Assembly: GCA_002270295.1 (NCBI GenBank)
Contig: NISF01000002.1
Location: forward strand, 62,001-126,000
Length of the DNA: 64,000 nt
Source: Enterobacter sp. 10-1
GTDB taxonomy: Bacteria > Pseudomonadota > Gammaproteobacteria > Enterobacterales > Enterobacteriaceae
Direction: 5' to 3'
A program made the translations under genes and the position numbers. Below, piece after piece: positions 9,170 to 21,603 of this stretch; position 1 is the first letter of the stretch; each line of letters begins with the position of its first letter. The notes under the pieces were generated by a model. That model saw only the letters and a list, made by a program, of their open reading frames with translations. It ran no database searches and had not been told where the DNA came from.

Positions 9170-9469
9170 ATGAATACACCACAGCAGCTGCAGGTCAGCG
9201 CCGGGGAAGCCGCGGCCCTGTTAAAAGCAATGAGTAACCCAAACAGGCTGATGATTCTGTGCATGCTTTGCGACGCGCCGCACGCCAGCGCCGGCGAGCT
9301 GGCGCAGATTACCGGCCTGAGCCCTTCCGCAACCTCACAGCATCTGGCGCGTATGCGCGACGAAGGCCTCATCGACAGCAGGCGCGAGGCGCAGCGCATC
9401 CATTACTTCATCACCGATCCTGCCGTCCAGCAGATTATCGCCACGCTGAAGGCCATCTATTGCCCTTAA
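9170..9469 (+). CDS. ygaV: ArsR-family transcriptional repressor YgaV
   Basis: Small winged-helix repressor of 99 residues, close to E. coli YgaV, which represses ygaVP and is relieved by tributyltin and by sulfide-type stress. The recognition helix region reads SPSATSQHLARMRDEGL; cysteines in ILCMLC and the terminal IYCP are the candidate sensing residues. A long palindrome covers the promoter. The ATG follows AAAGAG closely. ygaP follows after nine bases with its own GGAG, forming a two-gene operon that links the regulator to a rhodanese. Confidence 0.9.
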   Translation: MNTPQQLQVSAGEAAALLKAMSNPNRLMILCMLCDAPHASAGELAQITGLSPSATSQHLARMRDEGLIDSRREAQRIHYFITDPAVQQIIATLKAIYCP

Positions 9470-9478
9470 GGAGCCGCC

Positions 9479-10000
9479 ATGACTATCGCCACCCTTTCTC
9501 CTGAAGAAGCCCGGACGCAAATCGCCCGGGGCGCCAGATTAATTGATATCCGCGACGCCGATGAGTATGCCCGCGAGCACATTCCCGACGCCGAGCTGGT
9601 CCCGCTCAGCGCTCTGAACGGCGGAGCCACGCTGCAAGCCACCGCCGATCAGACGATTATTTTCCACTGCCAGGCGGGATCGCGGACGCAAAATAACGCC
9701 ATTCGCCTGCTGGCCGCCGCCGCTCCGGCGCAGGTCAGGCTGCTGGCCGGCGGTATTCAGGCCTGGAAAGCGGCGGGCCTGCCGGTCAAAGAGGATAAAT
9801 CCCAGCCGCTACCGCTGATGCGTCAGGTACAGATCGCCGCCGGCGGGCTGATACTCCTCGGCGTGGTGCTGGGATACGGCTTCGGCAGCGGCTTTTTCCT
9901 GCTGAGCGCCTTCGTCGGCGTCGGGCTGACCTTCGCCGGTATCACCGGCTTTTGCGGCATGGCGCGGCTGCTGGCCGTGATGCCGTGGAACCGACGCTGA
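9479..10000 (+). CDS. ygaP: Membrane-anchored rhodanese YgaP
   Basis: Thiosulfate/sulfane-sulfur transferase tied to the inner membrane, 173 residues. The N-terminal rhodanese domain has the catalytic Cys in FHCQAGSRT (about residue 63). Two C-terminal membrane segments ([19 protein letters not shown] and [16 protein letters not shown]) follow, with a second Cys in GFCGMARLL at the membrane end. This matches the E. coli YgaP architecture. Placed directly behind the ArsR-type gene ygaV, with GGAG ahead of the ATG, it is probably induced with it. Confidence 0.92.
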   Translation: MTIATLSPEEARTQIARGARLIDIRDADEYAREHIPDAELVPLSALNGGATLQATADQTIIFHCQAGSRTQNNAIRLLAAAAPAQVRLLAGGIQAWKAAGLPVKEDKSQPLPLMRQVQIAAGGLILLGVVLGYGFGSGFFLLSAFVGVGLTFAGITGFCGMARLLAVMPWNRR

Positions 10001-10129
10001 GACCTACTCCTTCAGGTCAGTTGTCTCCTGCCGTTTGGCTGAGCTATGGTTAATATCCGCAATCGCGACGCAGGGTCACGGCAGGTAGCAGGATGAAGCG
10101 TCGGATTATTCATGCAGAGGAGAGAGATA

Positions 10130-10309
10130 ATGTATTCACCGGGCGATCTGGTACAGCCGCGAACGGGCGGTCCAAAGCTTAAAGTGGTGGCCGTCGAGGG
10201 CGATCAAATTATCGCCGTGCAGGCCAGCAATGAGCAGGGCGAGAAATTTACCTTCAAATCGGCCGACGTTACGCCCTATACCGAAGACGGCGATTTCGGC
10301 GTTTGCTGA
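10130..10309 (+). CDS. YodC-like small protein (DUF2158)
   Basis: A 59-residue protein related to the YodC family: it begins MYSPGDLVQPRTGGPKL and contains the family's SGGP-like turn. Function is unknown for the family. The frame extends 18 bases upstream to another ATG, but AGGAGAGAG lies just before the ATG at 10130, and the family begins here. It is monocistronic and followed by two hairpins that separate it from the convergent stpA. Confidence 0.8.
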   Translation: MYSPGDLVQPRTGGPKLKVVAVEGDQIIAVQASNEQGEKFTFKSADVTPYTEDGDFGVC

Positions 10310-10312
10310 TAT

Positions 10313-10336
10313 TCACGGTGGGTAGCCCCACCGTGA
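10313..10336. terminator. Hairpin downstream of the YodC-like gene
   Basis: TCACGGTGGG (10313-10322) pairs with CCCACCGTGA (10327-10336) around a four-base loop. The following sequence is only weakly T-rich, so termination is probable but not certain. Confidence 0.6.
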
Positions 10337-10342
10337 TTAATC

Positions 10343-10374
10343 TCTCCCGCAGCAAGGCTGCAGCTGCGGGGAGA
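10343..10374. terminator. Hairpin at the 3' end of stpA
   Basis: TCTCCCGCAGC (10343-10353) pairs with 10363-10374 with one bulged G. It lies five bases beyond the stpA stop, between two convergent genes, and probably serves both strands. Confidence 0.55.
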
Positions 10375-10378
10375 AATA

Positions 10379-10777
10379 TTAAATCAGGAAACTCTCCAGC
10401 GTTTTACCTGCGGAGATCGCGCGGGCAATTGGCTTCGGCATACGGCCCTGGCCCGTCCAGGTTTTTTCCAGGCCGTTAAAATCGATAAAACGATATTTTG
10501 CCGGGCGCGGCCGGCGCGCTTTCTTCGTTCCCGGCGACGTCTGCTGGCCGAGCAGCTCATCCGGCGTAATGCCATCGGCCATCATCAGCTCCAGCCAGGC
10601 ACTCATTTTTTCCTGATATTCAGCTTTCTGCTCGCGAGCAGCCTGCTGCCGGGCGCGCTTTTCTTCAGTGACGGTCCTGAGCTTTTCCAGCATATCGTCA
10701 AGAACGTCAATGGAGAATTCACGCGTCATGACACGCAGCGAGCGGATATTATTCAGTTTGCGTAATATTAAAGACAT
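10379..10777 (-). CDS. stpA: Nucleoid-associated protein StpA (H-NS paralogue)
   Basis: H-NS-like DNA-binding and RNA-chaperone protein, 132 residues (E. coli 134). The N-terminal oligomerisation region (MSLILRKLNNIRSLR, then a charged coiled coil) is followed by a linker and the C-terminal DNA-binding domain with the H-NS motif TWTGQGRMPKPI. The start at 10777 gives the standard StpA N-terminus, with TGGAAA upstream; the longer frame to 10813 lacks support. Location beside alaE and ygaC is as in E. coli, which separates it from hns itself. Upstream DNA is strikingly AT-rich, as expected for an autoregulated H-NS-family gene. Confidence 0.92.
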   Translation of the reverse strand: MSLILRKLNNIRSLRVMTREFSIDVLDDMLEKLRTVTEEKRARQQAAREQKAEYQEKMSAWLELMMADGITPDELLGQQTSPGTKKARRPRPAKYRFIDFNGLEKTWTGQGRMPKPIARAISAGKTLESFLI

Positions 10778-11565
10778 AAATTTCCAAAAGACTCCAGCTA
10801 AAAAACGAAACAAAATTACGCCGCCATTTTAATGGCCGAGGTTATTTATTACCACCCTTAACATTCCCGCATAAATATATAAAGATAATTCCAGTGTGAA
10901 TTATTTTATACACAAGCTGGACGGCAGGCCTGCGCGGATAGGGTCTGTTATAGCGCCGGGCGTTGCGAATTATTCAGATTAGCGCAACGGCAATCTGCTC
11001 GCTGAAATTACCCTGAGGGCCGCGTCGCGAAATGGAAAATAACCAGAAGGAGCGCGCGTGCTCCGTCATGCGGATATGGCGAGGATGCGGGGAGCCTTTG
11101 CATAATATCGCCAATGGCGAAGCGCGCCGCGCCCGCCAGCTTCTGCATAAACATTCATTAAAATCGAATGGCAAAAAGGAGTCCGTAACAGCATATTATG
11201 CTGGATTAATCGGCATAATATGCATAATAAATCTAAAAGTGATAAATATCACACCACTGCCAGAAAATTGCGCTGGATAAGGACTTACCCATCGGGGTTA
11301 TCTTTTACGCAACATACTTATAACAACAATAACTTACTGATAATTAATGATAAAAATAAAAATCAGCATAAAACTAGCGAAACGCTCAGCGAACACTCTT
11401 CCGCAGAGTATTTTATAGACAAAAAGCCATTAAATAAAAATTTACAGCTAGTTGCCACCTACAAGCCAGAGATATAACCTACTCACATCAAAACACACAG
11501 CCCAAAAACGCTATAACAGCGCGCATTTTTTGGCGTAACAGACTTTATTTTCGAGGAGCATACCG
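10778..11565. other. Long AT-rich intergenic region between stpA and alaE
   Basis: 788 bases with no credible gene. Short open frames here lack ribosome sites and recognisable protein features. It must hold the divergent stpA and alaE promoters. One clear structure is a 10-base inverted repeat, CATATTATGC (11192-11201) and GCATAATATG (11213-11222). The AT-richness suggests a target for H-NS and StpA. Confidence 0.6.
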
Positions 11566-12015
11566 ATGTTCTCTGCGCAGTCCCGCTTGCGTCATGCGGT
11601 AGCAGACACCTTTGCGATGGTCGTGTACTGCACCGTCGTGAACATGATGATCGAGATTTTCCTCTCCGGAATGACTTTTGAGCAGTCGTTATCTTCACGT
11701 CTGGTCGCTATTCCGGTAAACATTATTATTGCCGTACCCTACGGTTTTTATCGCGACCGCGCGATGCGCCTGGCGCGCCATATCAGCCCGACAGGCTGGA
11801 TGAAGAACATTGCCGACGTCGTCGCCTATGTAACCTTCCAGTCGCCGGTGTACGTCGCGATTCTGTTTGTGGTGGGTGCCGACTGGCATCAGATTGCCGC
11901 CGCGGTGAGTTCGAATATCGTCATTTCGATGATGATGGGCGCGGCGTATGGCTACTTTCTTGATTACTGCCGCCGCCTGTTCCGCGTCAGCGCCTACCGC
12001 CAGGCGAAAGCCTGA
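11566..12015 (+). CDS. alaE: L-alanine exporter AlaE
   Basis: Inner-membrane exporter of L-alanine, 149 residues (same as E. coli). The sequence begins [18 protein letters not shown] and contains membrane spans around residues 16-36, 45-62, 85-105 and 110-130, including the conserved [24 protein letters not shown] region (given here only as a landmark near residues 86-108). CGAGGAGC precedes the ATG. A strong terminator follows 15 bases after the stop. In E. coli it is induced by alanine through Lrp; the long AT-rich upstream region leaves room for this. Confidence 0.93.
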   Translation: MFSAQSRLRHAVADTFAMVVYCTVVNMMIEIFLSGMTFEQSLSSRLVAIPVNIIIAVPYGFYRDRAMRLARHISPTGWMKNIADVVAYVTFQSPVYVAILFVVGADWHQIAAAVSSNIVISMMMGAAYGYFLDYCRRLFRVSAYRQAKA

Positions 12016-12030
12016 GCCCATAGCCAACCA

Positions 12031-12056
12031 GCGACTGGCAAGCGCCAGTCGCTTTC
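12031..12056 (+). terminator. Rho-independent terminator of alaE
   Basis: GCGACTGGC (12031-12039) pairs with GCCAGTCGC (12044-12052), loop AAGC, followed by TTTC. Confidence 0.85.
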
Positions 12057-12124
12057 TGCATTCACATCCTTGTTATCATCCCTCAGCTGCGATCGGTTCG
12101 CACATCGATGCGGAAATCCGCTAG

Positions 12125-12487
12125 TTAATTATGGGACATCGTCGACTGCGCTTCGCCGAATAAGCCACTCAGAAAGCGCTCAAGCGCAATACGTGAACTG
12201 AATCCGTGTGGAATACCATAATGCTGCTGCGCATCACCGGCTAAATAGAGCGGGAACTGCTCGTAATGATCGCAGGTCTTGATATCCGAAGCGGGGTCCG
12301 CCAGCGTATTGCTGCGCTCTTTGAGCGCCGGATGAATAATTAAAGCGGTACGCCCCATGCGCGCTTCGCGGTTCACATAAACATAATTATCGCCACGGCG
12401 ATAGCCGTACGCTTTTTGCGTCACAACATCCATGGTGAAGCCGGCTTTTTCAAGAACACGCGCCACCTCATCGGGTCTTAAATACAT
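12125..12487 (-). CDS. ygaC: DUF2002 family protein YgaC
   Basis: Conserved enterobacterial protein of unknown function, 120 residues, nearly identical in its first 100 residues to E. coli YgaC ([17 protein letters not shown], then the [18 protein letters not shown] block). In E. coli the gene is Fur-regulated; I do not see a convincing Fur box here. Two in-frame ATGs exist; the second (12487) is chosen because GAGGA lies six bases upstream and homologues begin MYLRP, while the first ATG abuts the ribosome site. Divergent from ygaM. Confidence 0.87.
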   Translation of the reverse strand: MYLRPDEVARVLEKAGFTMDVVTQKAYGYRRGDNYVYVNREARMGRTALIIHPALKERSNTLADPASDIKTCDHYEQFPLYLAGDAQQHYGIPHGFSSRIALERFLSGLFGEAQSTMSHN

Positions 12488-12703
12488 ACTCATTCCTCGT
12501 TATCTTTTACCGCACATTTACCTTACCTTATTCATGATTGGCAGGGCTTTCGGAAAATTCCAGAAACCACGGTTTAAAAGCATAATTCAAAATCTTGTCC
12601 TACACTTAATCGCTCTACCCTAAATAATGCAGATTGCAAAGCGACAGCAACGTGAGTGCAACCTGAAGTATGGCGGGTATCGATGAAATTAAGGGAGAAA
12701 TCA

Positions 12704-13030
12704 ATGGCCAACCGTGTGAATCGCAACAATGTAGATGAAAGCGCTGAGGATATTCATAACGATGTCAGCCAATTAGCGGATACGCTGGAAGAAGTGCTGA
12801 AATCGTGGGGCAGCGATGCAAAAGACGAAGCGGAGGCTGCGCGGAAAAAGGCGCAGGCATTGCTGAAAGAAACCCGCGCGCGCATCAACGGCAACAACCG
12901 CGTGCAGCAGGCCGCGCGTGATGCCGTCGGCTGTGCCGACACCTACGTGCGCGACAAACCCTGGCAAAGCGTCGGCGCCGCCGCCGCAGTTGGGCTATTT
13001 ATTGGCGTATTGCTGAATTTACGCCGATAA
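12704..13030 (+). CDS. ygaM: DUF883 / ElaB-YgaM-YqjD family membrane-anchored protein YgaM
   Basis: Stationary-phase, ribosome-associated membrane protein family; 108 residues (E. coli 109). The N-terminal two thirds is charged and helical (ESAEDIHNDVSQLADTLEEV, then EAARKKAQALLKETRAR), and a C-terminal hydrophobic anchor (VGAAAAVGLFIGVLLNL) ends in RR. The start at 12704 matches family members and has AGGGAGA upstream; the longer frame from 12656 is not supported. A terminator follows that also covers the stop of the convergent MocR gene. Confidence 0.88.
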   Translation: MANRVNRNNVDESAEDIHNDVSQLADTLEEVLKSWGSDAKDEAEAARKKAQALLKETRARINGNNRVQQAARDAVGCADTYVRDKPWQSVGAAAAVGLFIGVLLNLRR

Positions 13031-13064
13031 TATAAACGTAAGACGAAGATAACAAATACGCGTC

Positions 13065-13099
13065 AACCCCTGTATGCCGTCGGTATGCGGGGGTTTTTT
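13065..13099. terminator. Terminator after ygaM, overlapping the stop of the MocR gene
   Basis: AACCCCTGTATGC (from 13065) pairs, with G-U pairs, with GTATGCGGGGGTT ending at 13095, followed by a T6 run on the plus strand. Confidence 0.85.
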
Positions 13100-14453
13100 A
13101 TTTCTCGCCGATAGCCAGCCTGAGCTGACCCACGAGGTCAGCAGCCATCTCTGGTGACGTCAGGTTGGTAAAACTGACCAGCAGCCCTCCCTCCCCGCGG
13201 CTTTGCATCCGCCAGTCGCTCAGCGCCTGAACGTCCAGCCCGGCCTCCCTTGCCCGCCGCGCCAGCAGCCGATCGTCGCCGCGCGTCGCAATAACCAGCT
13301 GAATGCCGCCCAGCTGCGGAACCACCGCAAAACCGGCGGCCGAAAGCGCCGACTCCAGCCACTGACGGCGCAGGGCGTAGCTGGCGCGCATTTTTTTCAG
13401 ATGGCGCCAGAAATGGCCTTCCTGAATAAAATCAGCCAGCGTCTGCTGCCACAGCGTCGGAACGCTGCAGCTCATCAGCTCCGCCTGGCGCCGGAATGCG
13501 GGCACCTGCGGCGGCGGAACCACCAGCCACGCTGTGCGCAGCGCGGGGAATAGTGATTTGCTGAACGTCCCGCAGTAGATCACGCGCTGCGGAGCATCGA
13601 GGCTTTTCAACGGCGGCAGCGGCTTGCCCCGATAGCGAAACTCGCTATCGTAATCATCTTCGATAATCCAGCCGTCATTTTGCGCCGCCCATGCCAGCAG
13701 CTGCCTGCGTCTTGCAAGCGAGAGCGCAACGCCGGTCGGGCTTTGGTGAGCGGGGGTCAGCAGCGCGAAGTGCGCGTCCGGAAAGTGACGCAGAGCGTGC
13801 TCCACATCCATTCCTTCATCATCCACGGGGACCGGATTAATGATGATATTTTGCCCCGCGATCGTCGGGCGGATAAGCGGAAAACCGGGGTCTTCCATCC
13901 ACATTGCCTGTCCGGGCCGCGCCAGGGTACGCAGGATCAGCGTCATTGATGCGGCATAGCTGCCGGTTACCAGCACCTGCTCCGGCTGGCACTCAATGCT
14001 GCGCGAAAGGCGTAGATAATCGACAATCGCCCGACGAAGGATCGGTTCGCCGCAGGGCTCACCCGGCGCCAGATCGAAGCGGGTTTGCCTGCGCAGGCGG
14101 CGGCCCATCACCCGCGCCCACAGGCCGCGTGGAAAAAGATCCAGCGCCGGAAGGCCCATTTTAAACGGCAGCGGCGCGGCCGGCTCGCTGCCCGTCGCCA
14201 AACGCGTCGGCGCCTCCTGCTGCGGGCTGAGACGCTCGCTGACGAAGGTTCCCGCCTGGCCGCGCCGTTCGAGCCATCCCTGGGCCACCAGCTCACCCCA
14301 GGCATTTTCCACCGTCGCCCGGGATACGCCAAGCTCCTGAGCATATACCCGGCTGGCGGGCAGGCGGCTGCCCGGCGGCAGCTCGCCGCGCTCAATGGCG
14401 GATTTGAGCTGGCGGGCGATACGCTGGTAGTGCGGCGCTTTTTTGGCTTCCAT
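13098..14453 (-). CDS. MocR/PdxR-family regulator (GntR HTH plus aminotransferase domain)
   Basis: PLP-dependent transcription regulator, 451 residues. The N-terminal GntR-type winged helix (about 6-72) contains LPASRVYAQELGVSRATVENA. The rest is a class-I aminotransferase fold with the PLP-contact segment IIEDDYDSEFRY (263-274) and the PLP lysine at 299 in CGTFSKSLFP. MocR proteins often regulate an adjacent divergent gene; here that is an AhpD-like protein 168 bases away. Candidate operators lie between them. Whether it senses PLP (PdxR) or an amino-acid adduct cannot be read from sequence, and no pdxST genes are near. Confidence 0.88.
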   Translation of the reverse strand: MEAKKAPHYQRIARQLKSAIERGELPPGSRLPASRVYAQELGVSRATVENAWGELVAQGWLERRGQAGTFVSERLSPQQEAPTRLATGSEPAAPLPFKMGLPALDLFPRGLWARVMGRRLRRQTRFDLAPGEPCGEPILRRAIVDYLRLSRSIECQPEQVLVTGSYAASMTLILRTLARPGQAMWMEDPGFPLIRPTIAGQNIIINPVPVDDEGMDVEHALRHFPDAHFALLTPAHQSPTGVALSLARRRQLLAWAAQNDGWIIEDDYDSEFRYRGKPLPPLKSLDAPQRVIYCGTFSKSLFPALRTAWLVVPPPQVPAFRRQAELMSCSVPTLWQQTLADFIQEGHFWRHLKKMRASYALRRQWLESALSAAGFAVVPQLGGIQLVIATRGDDRLLARRAREAGLDVQALSDWRMQSRGEGGLLVSFTNLTSPEMAADLVGQLRLAIGEK

Positions 14454-14474
14454 TATGGTCTGCTTTTTTCATCA

Positions 14475-14516
14475 AAATATGGCTATCTTTTGCAGTCCAT
14501 TATAGTGCTATTTTGG
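14475..14516. promoter_or_regulatory. Candidate MocR-type operator (direct repeat)
   Basis: GGCTATCTTTTG (14481-14492) and GTGCTATTTTGG (14505-14516) form an imperfect direct repeat spaced by about 25 bases, the layout described for several MocR regulators. TATAGT at 14501-14506 could be a -10 for the AhpD-like gene. Inferred from pattern and position. Confidence 0.35.
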
Positions 14517-14621
14517 CTGCCGTCTTAGAGACTATCTCATCCGACATCACCGTTGATGTCCGTTTGGGGCCCGCAGCAGGGCCCTGTAGCCAAAGGGATA
14601 GCTCTTAATGTGGAGAGAAAA

Positions 14622-15053
14622 ATGAACACACTGCGTCAGCCCTACAATGAACTGAGTCCGGAAGTCTATAACGCGCTGGTACAGGCGAAAGTTGCGCTGG
14701 AAAAAAGCGCGCTCGACGGCACGCTGCTGGAACTGGTCTACCTGCGCGTGTCGCAGATTAACGGTTGCGCCTTTTGCCTGGAGATGCACAGTAAAGCGCT
14801 GCGCAAATCCGGCGTCGCCCAGGGCCGTCTGGACGCGCTGGCCGGCTGGCGGGTAAGCGCCCACTTTGACGCCGCGGAGCGGGCGGCGCTGGCGTGGACG
14901 GAGTCGGTGACCCACATCGCCAGCAGCCATGCGGAAGATGAGGTTTATCTGCCGTTACTGGAACATTTTAGCCCCCGTCAGATCAGCGATTTAACCTTCG
15001 CCATCAGCCTGATGAACGCCTTTAACCGTCTTGCCGTCAGCATGCGTCTGTAG
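14622..15053 (+). CDS. Carboxymuconolactone decarboxylase / AhpD-like family protein
   Basis: AhpD-fold protein of 143 residues with the peroxidase-type motif E-x-L-x-YLRVSQINGCAFCLEMH: a CxxC pair (CAFC) followed by His. In AhpD this motif carries alkylhydroperoxidase or disulfide-reductase activity; many family members are uncharacterised antioxidant proteins. The N-terminus LRQPYNELSPEVYNALVQ is typical. The start at 14622 has TGGAGAG upstream; the frame is open further but without a ribosome site. Divergent from the MocR regulator, which may control it. Confidence 0.85.
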   Translation: MNTLRQPYNELSPEVYNALVQAKVALEKSALDGTLLELVYLRVSQINGCAFCLEMHSKALRKSGVAQGRLDALAGWRVSAHFDAAERAALAWTESVTHIASSHAEDEVYLPLLEHFSPRQISDLTFAISLMNAFNRLAVSMRL

Positions 15054-15115
15054 TTTTACGCCCGACCGCCCCCGCCCTCACAGGATCGCTCCTTGGGGGT
15101 TTTTCTTATTTTAAA

Positions 15116-15162
15116 ACGCTATATATTGCGTGGTTGAACTTTTCTACAACTACATCTAGTAT
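15116..15162. promoter_or_regulatory. Paired NrdR boxes upstream of nrdH
   Basis: ACGCTATATATTGCGT (15116-15131) and CAACTACATCTAGTAT (15147-15162) both match the NrdR box pattern (acaCTATATATtGTGT-like). They are 31 bases apart, three helical turns, as at other nrd operons. NrdR represses these operons when dATP is plentiful. Confidence 0.8.
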
Positions 15163-15237
15163 TTCCTGAACAGTTAATCGATACCAACCGCTGCGCCTTT
15201 TTGCGCCGTCCTGTTATCTTAAATGGAAATACGAATC

Positions 15238-15480
15238 ATGCGCATTACTATTTACACTAAAAATGACTGCGTTCAGTGCCATGCTACTAAGCGCGCTATG
15301 GAGAGCCGCGGCTTTGCCTTCGAGATGGTCAACGTCGAGCATCATCCCGATGCCGCAGAGATGCTGCGCGAGCAGGGCTTTCGCCAGCTGCCGGTGGTGA
15401 TTGCCGGCGAGACCCGCTGGTCCGGCTTCCGTCCGGATATGATTAATCGCCTGCATCCCGTCACGGCGGCCAGCGCATGA
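15238..15480 (+). CDS. nrdH: Glutaredoxin-like electron donor NrdH
   Basis: Small thioredoxin-fold reductant for the class Ib ribonucleotide reductase, 80 residues. The redox pair is CVQC (residues 11-14) in [13 protein letters not shown], and the C-terminal motif [11 protein letters not shown] is the NrdH hallmark. ATG 15238 is used because homologues begin MRITIYT; an upstream in-frame ATG adds five residues. It starts the nrdHIEF operon and its stop overlaps the nrdI start (ATGA). Confidence 0.95.
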   Translation: MRITIYTKNDCVQCHATKRAMESRGFAFEMVNVEHHPDAAEMLREQGFRQLPVVIAGETRWSGFRPDMINRLHPVTAASA

Positions 15481-15859
15481 GCCTCATCGTCTACTTCTCC
15501 AGCAGCTCCGAAAATACGCATCGGTTCGTCCTGCGTCTGGGGCTGCCCGCGGTGCGCATTCCGCTTAACGAGCGGGAGCGTATCCAGGTAGACGAACCCT
15601 ATATTCTCATCGTCCCCAGCTACGGCGGCGGCGGTACCGCGGGCGCGGTGCCGCGCCAGGCGATCCGCTTTTTAAACGATCCCCACAATCGTCAGTTAAT
15701 TCGTGGCGTCATCGCCGCAGGCAACCGCAACTTTGGCGACGCCTACGGCCGGGCCGGCGACGTTATCGCGCAGAAATGCAGCGTGCCGTACCTCTATCGC
15801 TTTGAGCTGATGGGTACCCCACAAGATGTCGCTAACGTACGCAAAGGAGTAAGCGAATT

Positions 15860-15887
<28 letters not shown>
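15477..15887 (+). CDS. nrdI: Flavodoxin-like NrdI
   Basis: FMN protein of 136 residues that supplies the oxidant for assembling the dimanganese-tyrosyl cofactor of NrdF. It shows the flavodoxin phosphate loop ([13 protein letters not shown]) and the NrdI signature PSYGGGG followed by [14 protein letters not shown]. Overlaps nrdH by four bases (ATGA) and extends 28 bases into nrdE. Confidence 0.95.
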
Positions 15888-18977
<3,090 letters not shown>

Positions 18978-18985
18978 CCTTACTT

Positions 18986-19018
18986 TCACCAGGAATATAT
19001 TCACTTGATTCCTGGTGA
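18986..19018 (+). terminator. Hairpin after nrdF
   Basis: TCACCAGGAAT (18986-18996) pairs perfectly with ATTCCTGGTGA (19008-19018). The downstream tract TCTATTTC is moderately T-rich. Confidence 0.7.
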
Positions 19019-19236
19019 TCTATTTCACATTATTTCCATTCATCACACCATTATCTGTTCTGACATTTTCAGGAAATCCTCTCGTAATATTTAGTAGAAA
19101 TCCCGTGATTTTGACAATAATTCTCCGGTAAGCATTAAAAAATATCACTACGGCGTAATCAACGCTCAGCCCTTATATCACGGGGAATGCGCGGCATTGC
19201 TGCCGCGCCATATCCTCCCGCCGCGGACATTGAGGG

Positions 19237-19264
19237 TTGTCACAGAATCTGAGTATGTTAGGGT
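19237..19264 (+). promoter_or_regulatory. proU (P2-type) sigma-70 promoter
   Basis: TTGTCA (19237-19242) and TAGGGT (19259-19264) are 16 bases apart, followed by GTAAACAGGTAAAT. The TAGGGT -10 and downstream sequence match the osmoregulated P2 promoter of E. coli proU. The remainder of 19019-19333 is AT-rich leader; in E. coli, sequences around and below this promoter bind H-NS as a silencer. Confidence 0.75.
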
Positions 19265-19333
19265 GTAAACAGGTAAATATCTCCACCAGGTACTATATCG
19301 ACATAATACAAATAACGGGAAACTCTCTATTGC

Positions 19334-20536
19334 ATGGCAATTAAATTAGAAATAAAGAATCTCTATAAGATATTTGGCGAGCATCCGCAGCGAGCGTTCA
19401 AATATATTGAAAAAGGATTTACTAAAGAACAACTGCTGGAAAAAACGGGGCTTTCACTTGGCGTAAAAGACGCCAGTCTGACCATTGAAGAAGGCGAGAT
19501 ATTCGTCATCATGGGGCTTTCCGGATCGGGAAAATCCACCATGGTTCGCCTTCTCAATCGCCTGATTGAACCCACCCGCGGGCAGGTGCTGATTGATGGC
19601 GTCGATATCGCCAAAATTTCAGAATCCGAGCTGCGCGAGGTGCGCAGAAAAAAGATCGCAATGGTTTTTCAATCATTTGCGCTGATGCCGCATATGACCG
19701 TGCTGGACAATGCCGCCTTTGGCATGGAGCTGGCGGGCCTCTCCACCCAGCAACGCCAGGAGAAAGCGCTGGAGGCGCTGCGCCAGGTCGGTCTGGAAAA
19801 CTACGCTCATGCCTGGCCGGATGAACTCTCCGGCGGGATGCGCCAACGCGTCGGGCTCGCCCGCGCGCTGGCGATTAACCCCGATATCTTATTAATGGAT
19901 GAAGCCTTCTCGGCCCTCGATCCCTTAATTCGTACCGAAATGCAGGATGAGCTGACAAAATTACAGGCCAAACACCAGCGCACCGTGGTCTTTATTTCCC
20001 ACGATCTTGATGAAGCCATGCGCATCGGTGACCGGATTGCCATCATGCAAAATGGCGAAGTTATTCAGGTCGGTACTCCGGATGAAATCCTGAATAATCC
20101 GGCCAATGATTACGTGAAAACCTTCTTCCGCGGCGTCGATATTAGCCAGGTATTCAGCGCCAAGGATATTGCCCGCCGTAGCCCGGTAGGCTTAATTCGT
20201 AAAACGCCGGGATTTGGCCCCCGTTCGGCGCTGAAATTGTTGCAGGATGAAGACCGCGAATATGGTTATGTGATTGAACGCGGTAATAAGTTTGTCGGCA
20301 TTGTCTCCATTGATTCACTGAAATCCGCGCTGAGCGAAGGTCAAGGAATTGATGCGGCGTTACTCGACTCCCCGCAGGCGGTGGATGCGCAAACGTCGCT
20401 TAGCGACCTGCTCTCCCACGTAGGCCAGGCACCGTGCGCGGTGCCGGTTGTGGATGAAGGGCATCAGTATATCGGCATCATTTCTAAACGAATGTTGCTG
20501 CAGGCTTTAGATCGCGAGGGGACAAACAATGGCTGA
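19334..20536 (+). CDS. proV: Glycine betaine/proline betaine ABC transporter ATPase ProV
   Basis: ATPase of the osmoprotectant importer ProU, 400 residues as in E. coli. Walker A is GLSGSGKST (61-69), signature LSGGMRQRV, Walker [16 protein letters not shown]-terminal CBS-domain pair follows ([15 protein letters not shown] and [15 protein letters not shown]), which senses ionic strength in related systems. The promoter region is the proU type. The stop overlaps proW by eight bases. Confidence 0.96.
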   Translation: MAIKLEIKNLYKIFGEHPQRAFKYIEKGFTKEQLLEKTGLSLGVKDASLTIEEGEIFVIMGLSGSGKSTMVRLLNRLIEPTRGQVLIDGVDIAKISESELREVRRKKIAMVFQSFALMPHMTVLDNAAFGMELAGLSTQQRQEKALEALRQVGLENYAHAWPDELSGGMRQRVGLARALAINPDILLMDEAFSALDPLIRTEMQDELTKLQAKHQRTVVFISHDLDEAMRIGDRIAIMQNGEVIQVGTPDEILNNPANDYVKTFFRGVDISQVFSAKDIARRSPVGLIRKTPGFGPRSALKLLQDEDREYGYVIERGNKFVGIVSIDSLKSALSEGQGIDAALLDSPQAVDAQTSLSDLLSHVGQAPCAVPVVDEGHQYIGIISKRMLLQALDREGTNNG

Positions 20537-21593
20537 TCAATCTAACCCGTGGGATACCGCACCGGCGGCGGATAGCGCCGCCCAATCTGCCGATGCCTGG
20601 GGCACTCCGGCCGCCGCGCCGGCCGACGGCGGCGGTGCCGACTGGCTGACCAGCGCGCCGCAGGCGCAGCCGGAACATTTCAACATCATGGACCCGTTCC
20701 ATAAGACGCTGATCCCGCTGGATAGCTGGGTGACGCACGGTATCGACTGGATAGTGATCCACTTCCGCCCGCTGTTCCAGGGGATCCGCGTGCCGGTGGA
20801 CTACATACTCAGCGCCTTCCAGCAGCTGCTGTTAGGGATGCCCGCTCCGGTGGCGATTGTGATATTCGCCCTGATCGCCTGGCAGATCTCCAGCGTCGGA
20901 ATGGGTGTCGCCACGCTGATCTCGCTGGTGGCTATCGGCGCTATCGGCGCCTGGTCGCAGGCGATGGTCACCCTGGCGCTGGTTCTGACCGCCCTGCTGT
21001 TCTGTATGCTGATCGGCCTGCCGCTGGGGATCTGGCTGGCGCGGAGCCCGCGCGCGGCAAAAATTATCCGTCCGCTGCTCGATGCCATGCAGACCACGCC
21101 GGCGTTCGTCTACCTGGTGCCCATCGTTATGCTGTTCGGGATTGGTAACGTTCCAGGCGTGGTGGTGACCATTATCTTTGCCCTGCCGCCCATCGTGCGT
21201 CTGACCATTCTGGGGATTAACCAGGTGCCGGCGGATCTGATTGAAGCCTCGCGCTCCTTCGGCGCCAGCCCGCGCCAGCTGCTGTTTAAAGTTCAGCTGC
21301 CGCTGGCGATGCCGACCATTATGGCCGGGGTCAACCAGACGCTGATGCTGGCGCTGTCGATGGTGGTTATCGCCTCGATGATCGCCGTCGGCGGCCTCGG
21401 CCAGATGGTGCTGCGCGGGATCGGCCGCCTGGATATGGGCCTGGCAAGCGTCGGCGGCGTCGGGATTGTTATCCTCGCCATCATTCTTGACCGCCTGACT
21501 CAGGCCGTTGGGCGCGATTCGCGCAGCCGCGGCAGCCGCCGCTGGTACACCACCGGCCCGCTGGGGCTAATCACCCGTCCCTTCAGTAAATAA
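20529..21593 (+). CDS. proW: Glycine betaine ABC transporter permease ProW
   Basis: Permease of ProU, 354 residues. The unusual long hydrophilic N-terminus rich in Ala, Asp and Trp (1-60) is typical of ProW. Multiple membrane spans follow, and the ATPase-contact loop reads [20 protein letters not shown] then [13 protein letters not shown]. Translation is coupled to proV by an 8-base overlap. Confidence 0.95.
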   Translation: MADQSNPWDTAPAADSAAQSADAWGTPAAAPADGGGADWLTSAPQAQPEHFNIMDPFHKTLIPLDSWVTHGIDWIVIHFRPLFQGIRVPVDYILSAFQQLLLGMPAPVAIVIFALIAWQISSVGMGVATLISLVAIGAIGAWSQAMVTLALVLTALLFCMLIGLPLGIWLARSPRAAKIIRPLLDAMQTTPAFVYLVPIVMLFGIGNVPGVVVTIIFALPPIVRLTILGINQVPADLIEASRSFGASPRQLLFKVQLPLAMPTIMAGVNQTLMLALSMVVIASMIAVGGLGQMVLRGIGRLDMGLASVGGVGIVILAIILDRLTQAVGRDSRSRGSRRWYTTGPLGLITRPFSK

Positions 21594-21603
21594 TCATCTC
21601 ATC

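Noticed and set aside
11032-11477. Small plus-strand open frames in the stpA-alaE gap
   Set aside because: No ribosome sites, no family match and AT-rich random-looking translation.
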